Made by a program: the position numbers and the translations under genes. Below the pieces are notes generated by a model, which saw only the letters and a program-made list of their open reading frames with translations, had not been told where the DNA came from and searched no databases. Below are positions 1-9,644 of a DNA stretch of 64,000 nucleotides, one piece after another. The DNA comes from G958295935 sp965224235. Its GTDB lineage: Bacteria > Chloroflexota > Dehalococcoidia > Lucifugimonadales > Lucifugimonadaceae. The stretch is taken from the NCBI GenBank assembly GCA_965224235.1, contig CBDCYP010000001.1, positions 558,001 to 622,000 of the forward strand, given 5' to 3'. Each line of letters starts with the position of its first letter. The stretch's first letter is position 1.

Positions 1-696
1 TTCGTGTACCTGCGGCTAAGCGGCGGAGAAAACAACAAAACGGACGCCTTCGCCTCCGAGCTTGAATCGGCCCGTCACCCGTTGATCCGCCTCAACGTGC
101 CTGATCATGATTCGATTTCGGCCGAATTTTTCAGATGGGAGTTTGCGACCGCCGTGGCAGCAGCGTCTTTGGCGGTCAATCCGTTCGATCAACCGGACGT
201 GGAAGATGCCAAGTCAAAGGCGCGCATCCTTATTGCTGGCGATGACATCGCTGTTTCCGGATCGACTCTGGAGTCTGCCGTCGACGAAATACTTCAAAAT
301 CCGCCGTCCCCAAGCGCTTACGTTGCCTTGGAAGCGTTCTTGCCTGAAACTGACGAATTAACCGCATCGTTTTCGCGACTCCGCAAGGCCATATCCCAAC
401 GCACCAATATGGCCACTATGTTCGGGTACGGACCGCGTTACCTGCATTCGACCGGACAGCTGCTCAAAGGCGGCCCCCCGACCGGCAGACTACTCGTCAT
501 AACAAGCGGTAACGCGCCCGACATCGCCGTGCCGGGAATGGCCTATACATTTGGGGGGCTGTCAACGGCTCAGGCAGCAGCCGACGTAGCGGTAATGCGG
601 GAACGCGGTAGGATTGCGGCCCTCGCTACGGTTAGCGGCGACTATGCAATCGCGGTCGATGCGGCAGCAGAGGCGCTTGGAGTTGCCGACGGATGA
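1..696 (+). CDS. Transaldolase/glucose-6-phosphate isomerase fusion, C-terminal part (partial)
   Basis: The gene enters from the left edge, so only the last ~231 residues are seen. They match the C-terminal, isomerase-side part of the bifunctional transaldolase/phosphoglucose isomerase found in Chloroflexota and cyanobacteria: NPFDQPDVEDAK near residue 60 and GYGPRYLHSTGQL near residue 141 are hallmark stretches of that family. The enzyme joins the non-oxidative pentose phosphate pathway to glycolysis in the cytoplasm. An aldolase-like gene and gnd follow on the same strand, so this is probably a pentose phosphate operon. A GTG at position 4 is in frame but is not the real start. The transaldolase half is not visible, so the fusion is inferred from the family. 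Confidence 0.85.
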   Translation, partial: FVYLRLSGGENNKTDAFASELESARHPLIRLNVPDHDSISAEFFRWEFATAVAAASLAVNPFDQPDVEDAKSKARILIAGDDIAVSGSTLESAVDEILQNPPSPSAYVALEAFLPETDELTASFSRLRKAISQRTNMATMFGYGPRYLHSTGQLLKGGPPTGRLLVITSGNAPDIAVPGMAYTFGGLSTAQAAADVAVMRERGRIAALATVSGDYAIAVDAAAEALGVADG

Positions 697-715
697 GGGC
701 ACTCTACCGGTTGAA

Positions 716-1666
716 ATGGTTTTACAGAATCACATAGAGACTCCGCTGTTCGGTGTGGCTATAGACGACCGCCTTGATTTCTGCCGCGATCTTGTTGGAA
801 GCGCAGGCTACCCGTCGGCTGCTCAGCGAGAACAGGCCGCGTCGCTAAAGGGTGTCGTCTTTGACGGATTGGTGAAGGCCATCGAAGCCGGCATTTCAAA
901 ATCCCGCTCATCGGTGTGGGTGGATGCCGATCTAGGTGAAGGGGTCCATCTGCGGGCACGAGCCATGTCGCTGGCATCAGGAGTCGTGATCCGGCGCCCA
1001 ATCAGTTCGCCATCTGTGCTCGGTCATGCGAACGACGTCATCAAGTCTGCGAGTCGCCTCGGCGCATGCGCGGTATTGGTTTCGACGACCTACGACCCGG
1101 AAGGCGACATCAAGATTCGGGAGTCTCGGCAGAAAGTGTTGCGAAGAATCGCCAAGGCGTGCAATGAATCGGAGCTTCGCCTGTTCGTAGGGCTCATGCC
1201 AGATCCAGGCAGCGCGCAGCGCGCCGAATCCCAGTCGGAAACACCAGACGAATACGCCACGAGGCGCCTCGTCGAAGGAATTCGTCAATTTCAGGATGCC
1301 AGCCTGGACGTTTCGGGTTGGGTAGTCGAACCTCCATTCGACGCCAAAGCCGCCGCCGTGATAGCCGGGCAGGCCCGGGTTGACGATAGAAGAGACGTGT
1401 CGGTCATGTTCAAGGTTTCGAACAACCCAGAAGCAACCCGACCCCGGCCGGCAATCGGTCCAATCGATCTACGTATCTCCAGGTTGGCGGCGCGATCGCC
1501 CGGGATAGACGGCATCATGGTCGGGCCGGGCGCTTTTGTCTCCCAACTAACACGCCTCACCGGCCACTCGATAGAACGCGAATCCGCGGTCACCCATATA
1601 GCCGGATCACTGGGCAACATCTGGAGCGCTTTTACAGCGGCATACCAGACAAGTGAAGTCAGGTGA
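716..1666 (+). CDS. Class I aldolase-like protein (DUF2090/IolC-like), function uncertain
   Basis: This 316-residue protein starts at ATG 716, 20 bases after the preceding stop; the frame is open further upstream but that stretch overlaps the previous gene. It opens with PLFGVAIDDR, resembling the start of DUF2090/IolC-type TIM-barrel aldolases, and has alternating hydrophobic strands such as ACAVLVSTTYD and GIDGIMVGPG that suit a (beta/alpha)8 barrel. The catalytic lysine cannot be assigned by eye. It lies between tal-pgi and gnd, and its stop is 50 bases before gnd, so a role in sugar-phosphate metabolism is likely. The exact substrate is unknown. Confidence 0.6.
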   Translation: MVLQNHIETPLFGVAIDDRLDFCRDLVGSAGYPSAAQREQAASLKGVVFDGLVKAIEAGISKSRSSVWVDADLGEGVHLRARAMSLASGVVIRRPISSPSVLGHANDVIKSASRLGACAVLVSTTYDPEGDIKIRESRQKVLRRIAKACNESELRLFVGLMPDPGSAQRAESQSETPDEYATRRLVEGIRQFQDASLDVSGWVVEPPFDAKAAAVIAGQARVDDRRDVSVMFKVSNNPEATRPRPAIGPIDLRISRLAARSPGIDGIMVGPGAFVSQLTRLTGHSIERESAVTHIAGSLGNIWSAFTAAYQTSEVR

Positions 1667-1715
1667 GATCGAAAGCGATTCGGCCGGGCATCGGCGTTCG
1701 ACTCAGTGGACGACG

Positions 1716-2627
1716 ATGAAACTCGGAATGATCGGGCTCGGCCGCATGGGCGGAGCGATGGCGGGGCGGCTGATGTTGGCCGGCCATCAGATCGTGGCTT
1801 ACGACCAAATTTCCGAGGCGGTCGATCAAGTCGCCTCGGCGGGCGCTGATCGTGCGGCGTCTTTGGAAGACGTAGTTGGGCGCCTGGCTGAACCGCGAAC
1901 AGTCTGGATCATGGTACCGGCAGGAGAAGCGACCGGGGCCGCCGTGAATGCGTTGGTGGACATGATGTCGCCCGGCGACACGATAATCGACGGCGGTAAC
2001 TCGAATTACAAGGAGACCCAGGCCCGGGCAAGGCACGCCGCTACCGCCGGGATCGACTTGCTGGACTCGGGCACGAGCGGAGGAGTTTGGGGCCTTGAAA
2101 ACGGCTACTGCATAACCGTTGGCGGTAACAAAGAGGCATACGAACGTAATCGGCCGATCTTCGAGTCGCTGGCGCCCGAGCCGGACAAAGGCCAGATGTG
2201 GGTGGGACCGAGCGGTTCGGGCCATTTCGTCAAGATGGTCCACAACGGCATCGAGTACGGCATGATGCAGGCGTTCGGTGAGGGTTTCGAGCTGTTGGCA
2301 GCCAAGAGCGATTTTCAGCTCGACCTCGCGTCAATATCGGAAAATTGGAGGTACGGCAGCGTAATCCGGTCGTGGCTGCTCGATCTGGGCGCGTCGGCCC
2401 TCGCCGATGACCCGGACTTGTCGTCCTTGAGTTCGTACGTCGACGACTCAGGCGAGGGACGGTGGACCGTTGACGCCTCGATTGAACTGGCCGTGCCAGC
2501 CCCGGTCATCACAGCAGCGTTGCAGTACCGATTCCGGTCTCGACAGGAAAACCCGTTTGCCGGGCGCATGCTCGCTGCGTTGAGGCAGCAGTTCGGCGGT
2601 CACGCGGTGAGACAGCAGGCAGACTGA
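1716..2627 (+). CDS. gnd: 6-phosphogluconate dehydrogenase, decarboxylating (short form)
   Basis: It oxidatively decarboxylates 6-phosphogluconate to ribulose 5-phosphate. The start at ATG 1716 puts the Rossmann motif GLGRMGG at residues 7-13. Further diagnostic stretches are DGGNSNYKET near residue 91, GTSGGVWGLENGY near residue 117, and HFVKMVHNGIEYG near residue 170, which carries the catalytic lysine and the substrate-binding asparagine. At 303 residues it belongs to the short, often NAD-dependent class (YqeC/GndA-like) rather than the ~470-residue class. It follows the aldolase-like gene on the same strand and completes the pentose phosphate cluster. Confidence 0.92.
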   Translation: MKLGMIGLGRMGGAMAGRLMLAGHQIVAYDQISEAVDQVASAGADRAASLEDVVGRLAEPRTVWIMVPAGEATGAAVNALVDMMSPGDTIIDGGNSNYKETQARARHAATAGIDLLDSGTSGGVWGLENGYCITVGGNKEAYERNRPIFESLAPEPDKGQMWVGPSGSGHFVKMVHNGIEYGMMQAFGEGFELLAAKSDFQLDLASISENWRYGSVIRSWLLDLGASALADDPDLSSLSSYVDDSGEGRWTVDASIELAVPAPVITAALQYRFRSRQENPFAGRMLAALRQQFGGHAVRQQAD

Positions 2628-2783
2628 CGAGCGGATTACCAAATTCACTGCGAACGCCGCCAGAGTCATGCCCCAACCGGCCTTGTCACCATGGCCCAAA
2701 TTCGTGCAGCGCCCGTGCCCTGCCCTGTTCGGAAATCAAAATGAGCGATCTGAGCGATCTTAAGGAACCTGGAGACGCCCAAA

Positions 2784-3020
2784 ATGCCCGGAATTCCCGA
2801 TCCGCCTGACATCGAATCGATCGAGCCCGCGGCGATGAACGCCGGCGAGTTGCGGGTTGCCCTTGAACAGTTGTGGGAATGGCTACAGGAGGCCCAGTCG
2901 GCGCCGCTCACAGACGCGCCGGACGACGATATCGTCGAGACGGTCGAGGCCAAAATGGTGGAAATCACGCAAGAGCGCCGCGACCGACACAGCGACGAAC
3001 CCGCGCCCCGCGGAGGCTAA
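2784..3020 (+). CDS. Small acidic hypothetical protein
   Basis: A 78-residue ORF starts at ATG 2784 with a GGAG about ten bases upstream. The product is rich in Asp, Glu and Pro, with a predicted amphipathic helix around NAGELRVALEQLWEWLQEAQ; no known domain is recognised. It lies between gnd and the converging kinase pseudogene. The only support is the open frame, the possible ribosome site and the plausible composition, so it could be a chance ORF. Confidence 0.35.
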   Translation: MPGIPDPPDIESIEPAAMNAGELRVALEQLWEWLQEAQSAPLTDAPDDDIVETVEAKMVEITQERRDRHSDEPAPRGG

Positions 3021-3051
3021 CGGTATTCAACCCTTGCGGTGTTGCCGGGCG

Positions 3052-4185
3052 CTACCCGGCCAGAACGCGCGCATATAGGTCCTCTTGCTGTTCCAAGGCC
3101 GCCAGGTATACGGCGCCCCTCGACGTATCGGGCTCAACTACGCATTCGATTTCGGCCGGTACGTCGGTCAACGAACTCCAGGCGCCGATCGCCTGGAGGG
3201 CCAATATGGCGGTCCCGCGGATCGCGTCTTCCGATTCCTGTGACTTGAATATCGGGCGTTGGAGAACATCGGCCATCACCCGGGGCCAATACGTAGATGC
3301 TTTTAGCGCCCCTCCGCCAGCCACAATCACCGGATCGCGTCCTGCCGAATCCGCAATCAGGTCCCAAACCAGTGCGAAACGAAGCGCCACCGACTCCATG
3401 CACGCCTGCAGGATTTCCAGCGGGGAGGCGCCCAGGTTCAGGCCATGCGACACGCCGCGATCCGTCGGGTCCCAGTCTGTGCTTTGCTCGCCCGCCAGGA
3501 ACGGCAGGATCGAAAGGCCGTGTCTGTCCGGGTCAAGCGCGCTCAATTCACGGTCAAGTGACTCGATACCCGGCAGCCGGAGCGTGTCCATGGCCCACTT
3601 GATCACGTTGCCGTCTTCGGAAAAGGAACCGCCGAACAGTGTGAGGTCGCTGCCCAATTTATAGGCTCACAGGCCCTCAGCGACACCTGGAGCGGGCTCG
3701 CCAACAAGTATGCGCAGGCCCCTCCCTCGTCGTGCCCACGGTCAGGGCTACCCTTTCCGGCCCGTACGCCGTGTGCCGGGGGCAACCCGTCGGTTGGTAG
3801 ACCGATGGCACGTCGAGGTCAATTCGCAATTTCTGAACGTCGGGTGCGCTGCGGGTGTCCGCGTATGTGTAGACGTCCGTGACGGGGAGGCCCGCGTCGT
3901 CAACGCCCAACATCGTCCGGCCATGCTGTCCGCAGTGACGGCCGCGATCTCCAACCTCGAATTTCTCGCGGCAGTCAACACGCTGTCCACGGCCACCTCG
4001 GCGGCCAACCGGATCGCTTCCGCCGGTTCTTCTGACGTTCTGTCCGCCTTAACACGCTACACGCGAGGTATCGTCACGCCGGTTTCCCCGACGGCGCGGG
4101 CGCGAGCATCGTACAGACAGGCTTTGACACCCGAAGTTCCGATGTCGATCGCCAGAACGTACGGGGGTTCAGGCCTCGCGTTCAA
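3052..4185 (-). pseudogene. FGGY-family sugar kinase (gluconokinase/xylulokinase-like), multiply broken
   Basis: Pieces of one FGGY kinase lie in order on the minus strand. The N-terminal phosphate-binding strand (YVLAIDIGTSGVKACLYDA) is at about 4080-4185. A middle part (YTYADTRS..., QPTGCPRHTAYGPE) is at about 3750-3910. The C-terminal ATPase half (GSDLTLFGGSF, ILPFLAGEQS, VAGGGALKAS) is open from 3657 to 3052. They are separated by an in-frame stop near 4057 and frame changes near 3910 and 3740, and together span ~1130 bp against ~1500 for the family, so the centre is also deleted. Next to gnd it was probably a gluconokinase, now dead. Several lesions make sequencing error an unlikely explanation. 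Confidence 0.8.
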
Positions 4186-4363
4186 TTCGACCTCTTCGTT
4201 TCGGCGGCTGCCGCGTTGGCGATCACCCGGAATTTTCCCATGTCGTCCGTGGTTCGGCGCTGGGCGGCATCGAAACGAAACAGGAATGATATCCGGGGCC
4301 CGAACCGTGCTGAAGCCCAACCCGAGGGGCTTCAGCATCCGCATCTCGGCTCGGCAGCCATAT

Positions 4364-4687
4364 TCAGTCTTCGTATTTTTCCGGAGTCATCAATTCGAAA
4401 AATTCAATGCGGCTCTCTTCCACGGCCAGTTCCCGTACCTCCCCGCCCAACTTCCTCACAGATTCCGGAATTACGTTTGAACCCCTGTAGGGCGATTCAA
4501 GTGATGGAGCGGTCCACTCCATGTACACGTGATTGACCTCCCCCGGGCAAGTAGCCCCGTTAAAATAGATTTGTGCTTTGCCGCGCTGACCCGCTTCTTC
4601 GTATGCTTCCCCGATCCTTGCCAACAGCGTCGCAGCTCTTCTCGGCGCTCCAGGTTTTACCTTCCAAACACGTCGGACCACGTACAT
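4364..4687 (-). CDS. Small hypothetical protein, possible dimeric alpha/beta-barrel fold
   Basis: The product has 107 residues and starts MYVVRRVWKVKPG. It has the strand-helix-strand look of ferredoxin-like, dimeric alpha/beta-barrel (NIPSNAP/ABM-like) proteins: an initial strand, a helix over ARRAATLLARIGEAYEEAG, a strand ending MEWTAPS and a terminal FFELMTPEKYED. No catalytic residues can be named. It sits alone between the kinase pseudogene and divergently transcribed pntA. The family idea rests on the look of the sequence only. Confidence 0.6.
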   Translation of the reverse strand: MYVVRRVWKVKPGAPRRAATLLARIGEAYEEAGQRGKAQIYFNGATCPGEVNHVYMEWTAPSLESPYRGSNVIPESVRKLGGEVRELAVEESRIEFFELMTPEKYED

Positions 4688-4860
4688 CTCATTCCTCCAA
4701 GTGTGAATCGTTGAACCGTCAGGGCGGCAATCGTACCGGACTGGGGCGCCATCAGGAGCGGCGCTCGTAAAATGAATTAGTGACCCCCAAGCAGACAGTC
4801 AGACCAAGTCTATGTTTCAACGTATGTGCAGCGCCGGAATTTGAGACGGGAATCTATTCA

Positions 4861-5979
4861 TTGAAAATCGGAGTGGCAAAAGAAACTGCCCCTGGCGAAA
4901 CCCGGGTCGCTCTGGTTCCCGAGACCGTAGAACGGTTGGGACGGGCCGGACGCCAGTTCACTGTCGAATCGGGCGCGGGAGATCGGGCGAACTTTCCGGA
5001 CCGTGAGTTCGAATCGGCCGGCGCCGAGATTGTCCGAGGAAATACGGCCATCGCCGAGTCCGACATTGTTGTGTCGGTTCAGCAGCCGGACAAGACTCTG
5101 GTGTCCTCACTTCGGCAAGGCACCATTCTGATCGCCCTGCTTCAGGCGCGAAATAATCTGGAACTCGTCGAAACTCTTGCGGCGCAATACGTGACAGTCC
5201 TCAGCATGGAACTGGTCCCGCGCATCGCCCGGGCGCAACGCATGGATGTCTTGTCCTCGCAGGCCTCTATCGCCGGCTACAAAGCCGTCCTCATCGCCGC
5301 TACATCTCTGGGAAAGTACTTCCCGATGTTGATGACCGCGGCAGGAACCATCCCGCCTGCGAAAGTGCTCGTCCTTGGCGCGGGGGTAGCGGGCCTGCAG
5401 GCCATCGCCACGGCCAGAAGACTGGGCTCACGGGTCGAGGCCTACGACGTTCGAGCAGCGGTGCGGGAGCAGGTGGAGAGCCTCGGCGCGGTATTTATCG
5501 AGGCGCCAGCGGCCCAGGATTCGGAAACTGCGGGCGGTTACGCACGGGAGCAATCTGAAGAAGAGCAGGAACGACAACGCCAGTTTATTAAGGAACACGT
5601 GGCGGCCGCGGACGTCGTTATCACGACGGCCGCGGTGCCTGGAAGGCCGGCGCCCCGCATTATCACCAACGACATGGTGGAGTCGATGCGGCCGGGTAGC
5701 GTGATAGTTGATGTTGCCGCCGAATCGGGGGGGAACGTGGCGGCAACCAAACCGGGCGAGGTCGTAGAGCACGGCGGCGTGCTCATTCACGGCCCGGTTA
5801 ACGTTCCTGCGTTGATGGCATGGCATGCGAGTACGCTCTACTCCCGCAACGTGCAGGCCCTGTTGGACCTGATCATTGACCGGGAAGGCAGCCTAAACCT
5901 AGATTTCGGAGATGAAGTCATAGACGCCATGTGTGTAACCCACGGCGGTGAATTGCGGGATCCGGTGAAACCCCGATGA
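4861..5979 (+). CDS. pntA: NAD(P) transhydrogenase subunit alpha part 1 (NAD-binding domain dI)
   Basis: This is the soluble NAD(H)-binding part of the proton-translocating transhydrogenase. The TTG at 4861 is chosen because it places KIGVAKETAPGETRVALVPE at the N-terminus, as in the alanine dehydrogenase/PntA fold; a GTG 81 bases upstream is in frame but would add 27 unrelated residues. The Rossmann motif VLVLGAGVAGLQAI lies near residue 171, preceded by SSQASIAGYKAVL. The 372-residue length fits the split form. pntAB and pntB follow on the same strand, as in the three-subunit enzymes of Rhodospirillum and Chloroflexota. Confidence 0.9.
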   Translation: MKIGVAKETAPGETRVALVPETVERLGRAGRQFTVESGAGDRANFPDREFESAGAEIVRGNTAIAESDIVVSVQQPDKTLVSSLRQGTILIALLQARNNLELVETLAAQYVTVLSMELVPRIARAQRMDVLSSQASIAGYKAVLIAATSLGKYFPMLMTAAGTIPPAKVLVLGAGVAGLQAIATARRLGSRVEAYDVRAAVREQVESLGAVFIEAPAAQDSETAGGYAREQSEEEQERQRQFIKEHVAAADVVITTAAVPGRPAPRIITNDMVESMRPGSVIVDVAAESGGNVAATKPGEVVEHGGVLIHGPVNVPALMAWHASTLYSRNVQALLDLIIDREGSLNLDFGDEVIDAMCVTHGGELRDPVKPR

Positions 5980-6064
5980 AGTTCGCCAGAAGACCGACGG
6001 CTTACGACACGCGTCCCGCGGGGGTTGGGAACGAGTGGCATCACACGGCATATGGTTGTTGACA

Positions 6065-6364
6065 ATGATTGAAGAACTCCTGATTTCACTAACCGTTTTT
6101 GTCCTGGCCATGTTCGTCGGTTACACCGTAATCACGAAGGTGCCCCCAACGCTTCACACGCCCTTGATGTCGGGCAGCAACGCAATCTCAGGCATCGTGA
6201 TTGTGGGCGCACTTGTAGTCGCAGTCCGCGAGGGGGGGGCGGTGGGCATCATTCTTGGAATGCTCTCGGTCATCCTTGCGACCATCAACGTCGTTGGCGG
6301 ATACCTGGTGACCGACCGAATGCTCAAGATGTTCCGTCGAAGCGATCAGGACCGGCGCTGTTGA
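6065..6364 (+). CDS. pntAB: NAD(P) transhydrogenase subunit alpha part 2 (membrane)
   Basis: A 99-residue membrane protein with about three transmembrane helices (ISLTVFVLAMFVGYTVI, GIVIVGALVVAV, IILGMLSVILATINVVGGYLV). The stretches HTPLMSGSNAISG and NVVGGYLVTDRML are diagnostic of PntAB. It forms part of the proton channel with PntB. ATG 6065 is used; the open frame extends 30 bases upstream without resemblance to the family. The stop overlaps the TTG start of pntB by four bases (TTGA), which points to coupled translation. Confidence 0.92.
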   Translation: MIEELLISLTVFVLAMFVGYTVITKVPPTLHTPLMSGSNAISGIVIVGALVVAVREGGAVGIILGMLSVILATINVVGGYLVTDRMLKMFRRSDQDRRC

Positions 6365-7800
6365 ACGACTCCGGCCTCATCTCCAACCTGACAGAAGGCG
6401 TCTACATAGTCGCCGGGGCGTTGTTCATCCTCGGGCTGATTCGACTGCGCTCCCCCGCGACGGCCCGATCGGGCAACGTCTTATCAGCCGTCGGCATGCT
6501 CCTAGCCGTCGTTTTCACACTCGTAAATGCGGACATCGTCGAACCGCAGTGGATGATCATCGGCCTGGTGATTGGCGCCGTAGTCGGTGTGTATATGGCG
6601 CGAACTGTGCAGATGACCGCCATGCCGCAGATGGTGGCGGTATTCAACGGATTCGGCGGAGGGGTCTCAGCGCTCGTCGCCGCGGCTGAGCTACTGCGTC
6701 TAAACGAAGCGCCACCAATCGAGAACTCAGTGACCGTCGTCACCATCATGGCGTCGACGATCGTGGGCGCAGTCACCTTGACGGGCAGTTTCGTCGCGTT
6801 TGGCAAGTTGCAGGGGCTGGTTGCGTCTCGACCCGTGCTTCTTCCTGTGCGCAACCTCATCAACGTTGTCATATTTTTGGGCGCCCTGGGAGTTGCGGGT
6901 TACCTGGTCTTCGATTTCACGTCTGCTTCCGCGAACGCAACGTTCGGCAGTCTCGACAGCGGCGAAGTACTTTTTGTGATTATGGTTGGCCTGGCCCTGG
7001 TACTTGGTGTACTACTGGTAGTTCCGATCGGCGGCGCGGACATGCCGGTTGTAATCGCCCTTCTCAATTCATACTCCGGTCTGGCGGCGGCGGCAGCCGG
7101 TTTCGTACTCGACAACAACATGCTGATCATCGCCGGTTCGTTGGTTGGCGCGTCGGGGCTGATTCTCACCCGGATCATGACGCGGGCGATGAATCGTTCC
7201 CTCGCCAACGTCATGCTCGGAGGATTCGGTGTCGAGGACGCGACCTCAAGCGGTTCCGGTGAAGAGAAGCCTGTCCGGTCGGTGCTGGCCGAAGACGCCG
7301 CAAACGTTCTGGGATACGCGCGCAGCGTCATCTTCGTCCCCGGTTATGGCCTTGCAGTGGCCCAGGCGCAGCACAACGTCAGGGAACTCGCGGATCTTCT
7401 GAAGTCACGAAACGTCGAGGTCAAGTACGCGATCCATCCGGTGGCGGGCCGAATGCCCGGCCACATGAACGTTCTTCTCGCCGAAGCAAACGTCCCATAC
7501 GACGAGCTTTACGATCTCGACCAGGTAAACAGCGAGTTTGACCGTGTCGACGTTGCGGTCGTAGTGGGGGCGAACGACGTGGTCAATCCTGCGGCCAGAA
7601 ACGACGAGTCGAGCCCCATCTACGGCATGCCCATCCTGAACGTCGATCGCGCCCAGTCGGTACTGGTTTTGAAACGTTCGATGGCGACCGGATTCGCAGG
7701 CGTGGAGAACGACTTGTTCCATCTCGCTAAGACGATGATGCTGTTCGGCGACGCAAAGCAGTCGGTTCAGGCCATGGTCAGCGAAGTCAAGGAACTCTAG
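6361..7800 (+). CDS. pntB: NAD(P) transhydrogenase subunit beta
   Basis: A 479-residue protein that combines the multi-helix membrane domain (first ~270 residues) with the C-terminal NADP(H)-binding domain III. Visible landmarks are AVFNGFGGGVSALVA, GGADMPVVIALLNSYSGLAAAAAGF, then FVPGYGLAVAQAQHNVREL and HPVAGRMPGHMNVLLAEANV, with VVGANDVVNPAA near the end; these are standard PntB signatures. It uses the proton gradient to reduce NADP with NADH. The TTG start overlaps the pntAB stop by four bases. The gene is intact and closes the pnt operon. Confidence 0.95.
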   Translation: MNDSGLISNLTEGVYIVAGALFILGLIRLRSPATARSGNVLSAVGMLLAVVFTLVNADIVEPQWMIIGLVIGAVVGVYMARTVQMTAMPQMVAVFNGFGGGVSALVAAAELLRLNEAPPIENSVTVVTIMASTIVGAVTLTGSFVAFGKLQGLVASRPVLLPVRNLINVVIFLGALGVAGYLVFDFTSASANATFGSLDSGEVLFVIMVGLALVLGVLLVVPIGGADMPVVIALLNSYSGLAAAAAGFVLDNNMLIIAGSLVGASGLILTRIMTRAMNRSLANVMLGGFGVEDATSSGSGEEKPVRSVLAEDAANVLGYARSVIFVPGYGLAVAQAQHNVRELADLLKSRNVEVKYAIHPVAGRMPGHMNVLLAEANVPYDELYDLDQVNSEFDRVDVAVVVGANDVVNPAARNDESSPIYGMPILNVDRAQSVLVLKRSMATGFAGVENDLFHLAKTMMLFGDAKQSVQAMVSEVKEL

Positions 7801-7842
7801 GACCTTATCCTGCCACGCCGCGACCCGGGGTCCGGCCGATTC

Positions 7843-8649
7843 TCAGTCGCCCACCCGCCGGTAATTTCGCAGCAGCCACCTTTCGATCCCGGCGATCAAC
7901 GCGAAGAGCAAGATCGCCATGGCTGACAGGACCACGATCGAGGCAAAGACCCGGGGTGTCTGGAATTGCGGCCCCGACACCTTCATCAGCCAACCTAGTC
8001 CACCCTGAGCGCCGACCCACTCGCCCACCACCGCCCCAATAACCGACACGACGGCCGCAACTTTAAGACCGGACGTCATATACGGCACGGCGGTGTGGAC
8101 ATGGAGCTTGAGGAACAGCTGCATTGGGCTTGCGCCAAGCGTGCGCAGGACATTCACCATGTCGCGATCTGTTGAGCGGAGCCCGTCGACGAGATTCACC
8201 ACGATCGGAAAAAATGAAATTAAGGCCACAACTATCACCTTTGACGTTATTTCGGGGCCAACCCAGACAAGCAACAGCGGCGCTATGGCGATATAGGGGA
8301 TGGTCTGGGAAGCGATAATGAACGGATAGATCGACCGTTCAAGAAGTCGCGATGAAGCGATCGCCGCCGCCAGGAGAATTCCGGCGCTCGTAGCCAATCC
8401 GAAACCGAGTATCACCTCAGTCAACGTCGTGGCTGCGTGGTCCAGCAGGAGCCCGCGGGATACAAGCAATTCGCGGACGATCACACTGGGCGCGGGCAAT
8501 AGCCACCGTTGAACCTCCAGCGCACGCACCAACCCTTCCCACACAGCTATCGCACCTGCTGCCAGCAAGACAGACGGGAACCACTGCCGCAACGGACCCT
8601 GGTACAAACGGCCGATGATGATAGGAATGCCAGACAAAGAAGGCACCAT
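7843..8649 (-). CDS. ABC transporter permease (ThiX/SsuC-type), probable thiamin-precursor uptake
   Basis: A 268-residue inner-membrane protein with about six transmembrane helices and the EAA-like cytoplasmic loop around VLRTLGASPMQLFLKLHVHTA that contacts the ATPase. It belongs to the BPD_transp_1 permeases of nitrate/sulfonate/HMP importers. The start codon overlaps the ATPase stop (TAATG), so the two are co-translated. The TPP riboswitch upstream of the pair makes a thiamin precursor such as HMP the likely cargo (ThiXYZ-like). No substrate-binding protein gene is present beside it. Confidence 0.85.
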   Translation of the reverse strand: MVPSLSGIPIIIGRLYQGPLRQWFPSVLLAAGAIAVWEGLVRALEVQRWLLPAPSVIVRELLVSRGLLLDHAATTLTEVILGFGLATSAGILLAAAIASSRLLERSIYPFIIASQTIPYIAIAPLLLVWVGPEITSKVIVVALISFFPIVVNLVDGLRSTDRDMVNVLRTLGASPMQLFLKLHVHTAVPYMTSGLKVAAVVSVIGAVVGEWVGAQGGLGWLMKVSGPQFQTPRVFASIVVLSAMAILLFALIAGIERWLLRNYRRVGD

Positions 8650-9464
8650 TATGGGCTCCCGATCAGAGCGTCTATCAGACTCCGCTTGAGCGCTACGAAC
8701 CCCGGCTCGGTGGTGGACGCTGTTCCCCGCGGGCGGGGTATTTCCACGTCAAACGTACCCACGATCTCCCCGGGTTGGCCGTTCAAGACCACTATACGGT
8801 CGCCTAGCAAAATCGCTTCTTCTACGTCGTGGGTTACCAGGATCACCGCCTTGTCTTTTCGATCCAATACGTTGGCGAGCCAGGATTGGAGGTGGGAACG
8901 CGTGATTGCGTCGAGAGCGCCAAAAGGCTCGTCAAGAAGCAGGACCTTTGTGTCAGGCAGAGCTGCCCGGAGGAGCGCCACCCGTTGGCGCATGCCTCCG
9001 GACAGTTGCCATGGGTGTTGATCGAGCACGTCGGCCAGACCGAATTTCACCGCCAAGTTCGTGGTTTTGCGATTGGCCTCAGTTTTCTGCATTCCCTGCA
9101 GTTCGAGCCCGATTCTTCCGTTTTCCAGAACGGATCGCCATGGCAAAAGTAGATCGCGCTGGTGCATATAACCCACTTTGCCCAGCGTGCTCCCCGTTGA
9201 TTCGCCAGCCAAAACAACGTGGCCATGGGACGGAGGTTCGAGGCCCGCGATGATGTTGAGCAGCGTGCTTTTGCCGGAACCGCTCGGTCCAATCACAACC
9301 ACAAATTCGCCGGAGCGCACCCCAAAACTCACGTTCCGCAGCACACGGAGCGCTGTCACCCCCCGGCGGCGAGGAGGATAAGTTTTCGCCAGATCCCTGA
9401 CCTCAACGAGATAGCGGTCGGTCGAGTCGACGGTTTCGTCGATGACGCCAACGTTCGGATTCAT
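8649..9464 (-). CDS. ABC transporter ATP-binding protein (ThiZ/SsuB-type)
   Basis: The 271-residue ATPase energises the permease encoded directly downstream. It has Walker A GPSGSGKSTLL near residue 60, the signature LSGGMRQRVALLRA near residue 155, Walker B VLLLDEPFGALD near residue 175 and the switch histidine in ILVTHDVEEA. It resembles the nitrate/taurine/HMP branch of importers. ATG 9464 is used; a short open frame that runs in from the riboswitch ends at 9461 and overlaps this start (ATGA), so a leader peptide or a relic of a missing ThiY gene is possible. Expression is probably shut off by TPP through the upstream riboswitch. Confidence 0.9.
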   Translation of the reverse strand: MNPNVGVIDETVDSTDRYLVEVRDLAKTYPPRRRGVTALRVLRNVSFGVRSGEFVVVIGPSGSGKSTLLNIIAGLEPPSHGHVVLAGESTGSTLGKVGYMHQRDLLLPWRSVLENGRIGLELQGMQKTEANRKTTNLAVKFGLADVLDQHPWQLSGGMRQRVALLRAALPDTKVLLLDEPFGALDAITRSHLQSWLANVLDRKDKAVILVTHDVEEAILLGDRIVVLNGQPGEIVGTFDVEIPRPRGTASTTEPGFVALKRSLIDALIGSP

Positions 9465-9644
9465 GAATCGGCGCCCTGCCCTGCGGGCCGGTAGATCCGA
9501 CGTCTCGCCCGGCTTGCCATGCCTTCGGGGCTCAGCGTTGTGACTGACAGGTCCTTGGGGTAAGTCCCGGTCACCGGCGCAAAGTCATTGCCGATTGTGG
9601 TCGACGCCTGCGGCGTTATGCCGGAAAAATAGAGGGCGATCAAA

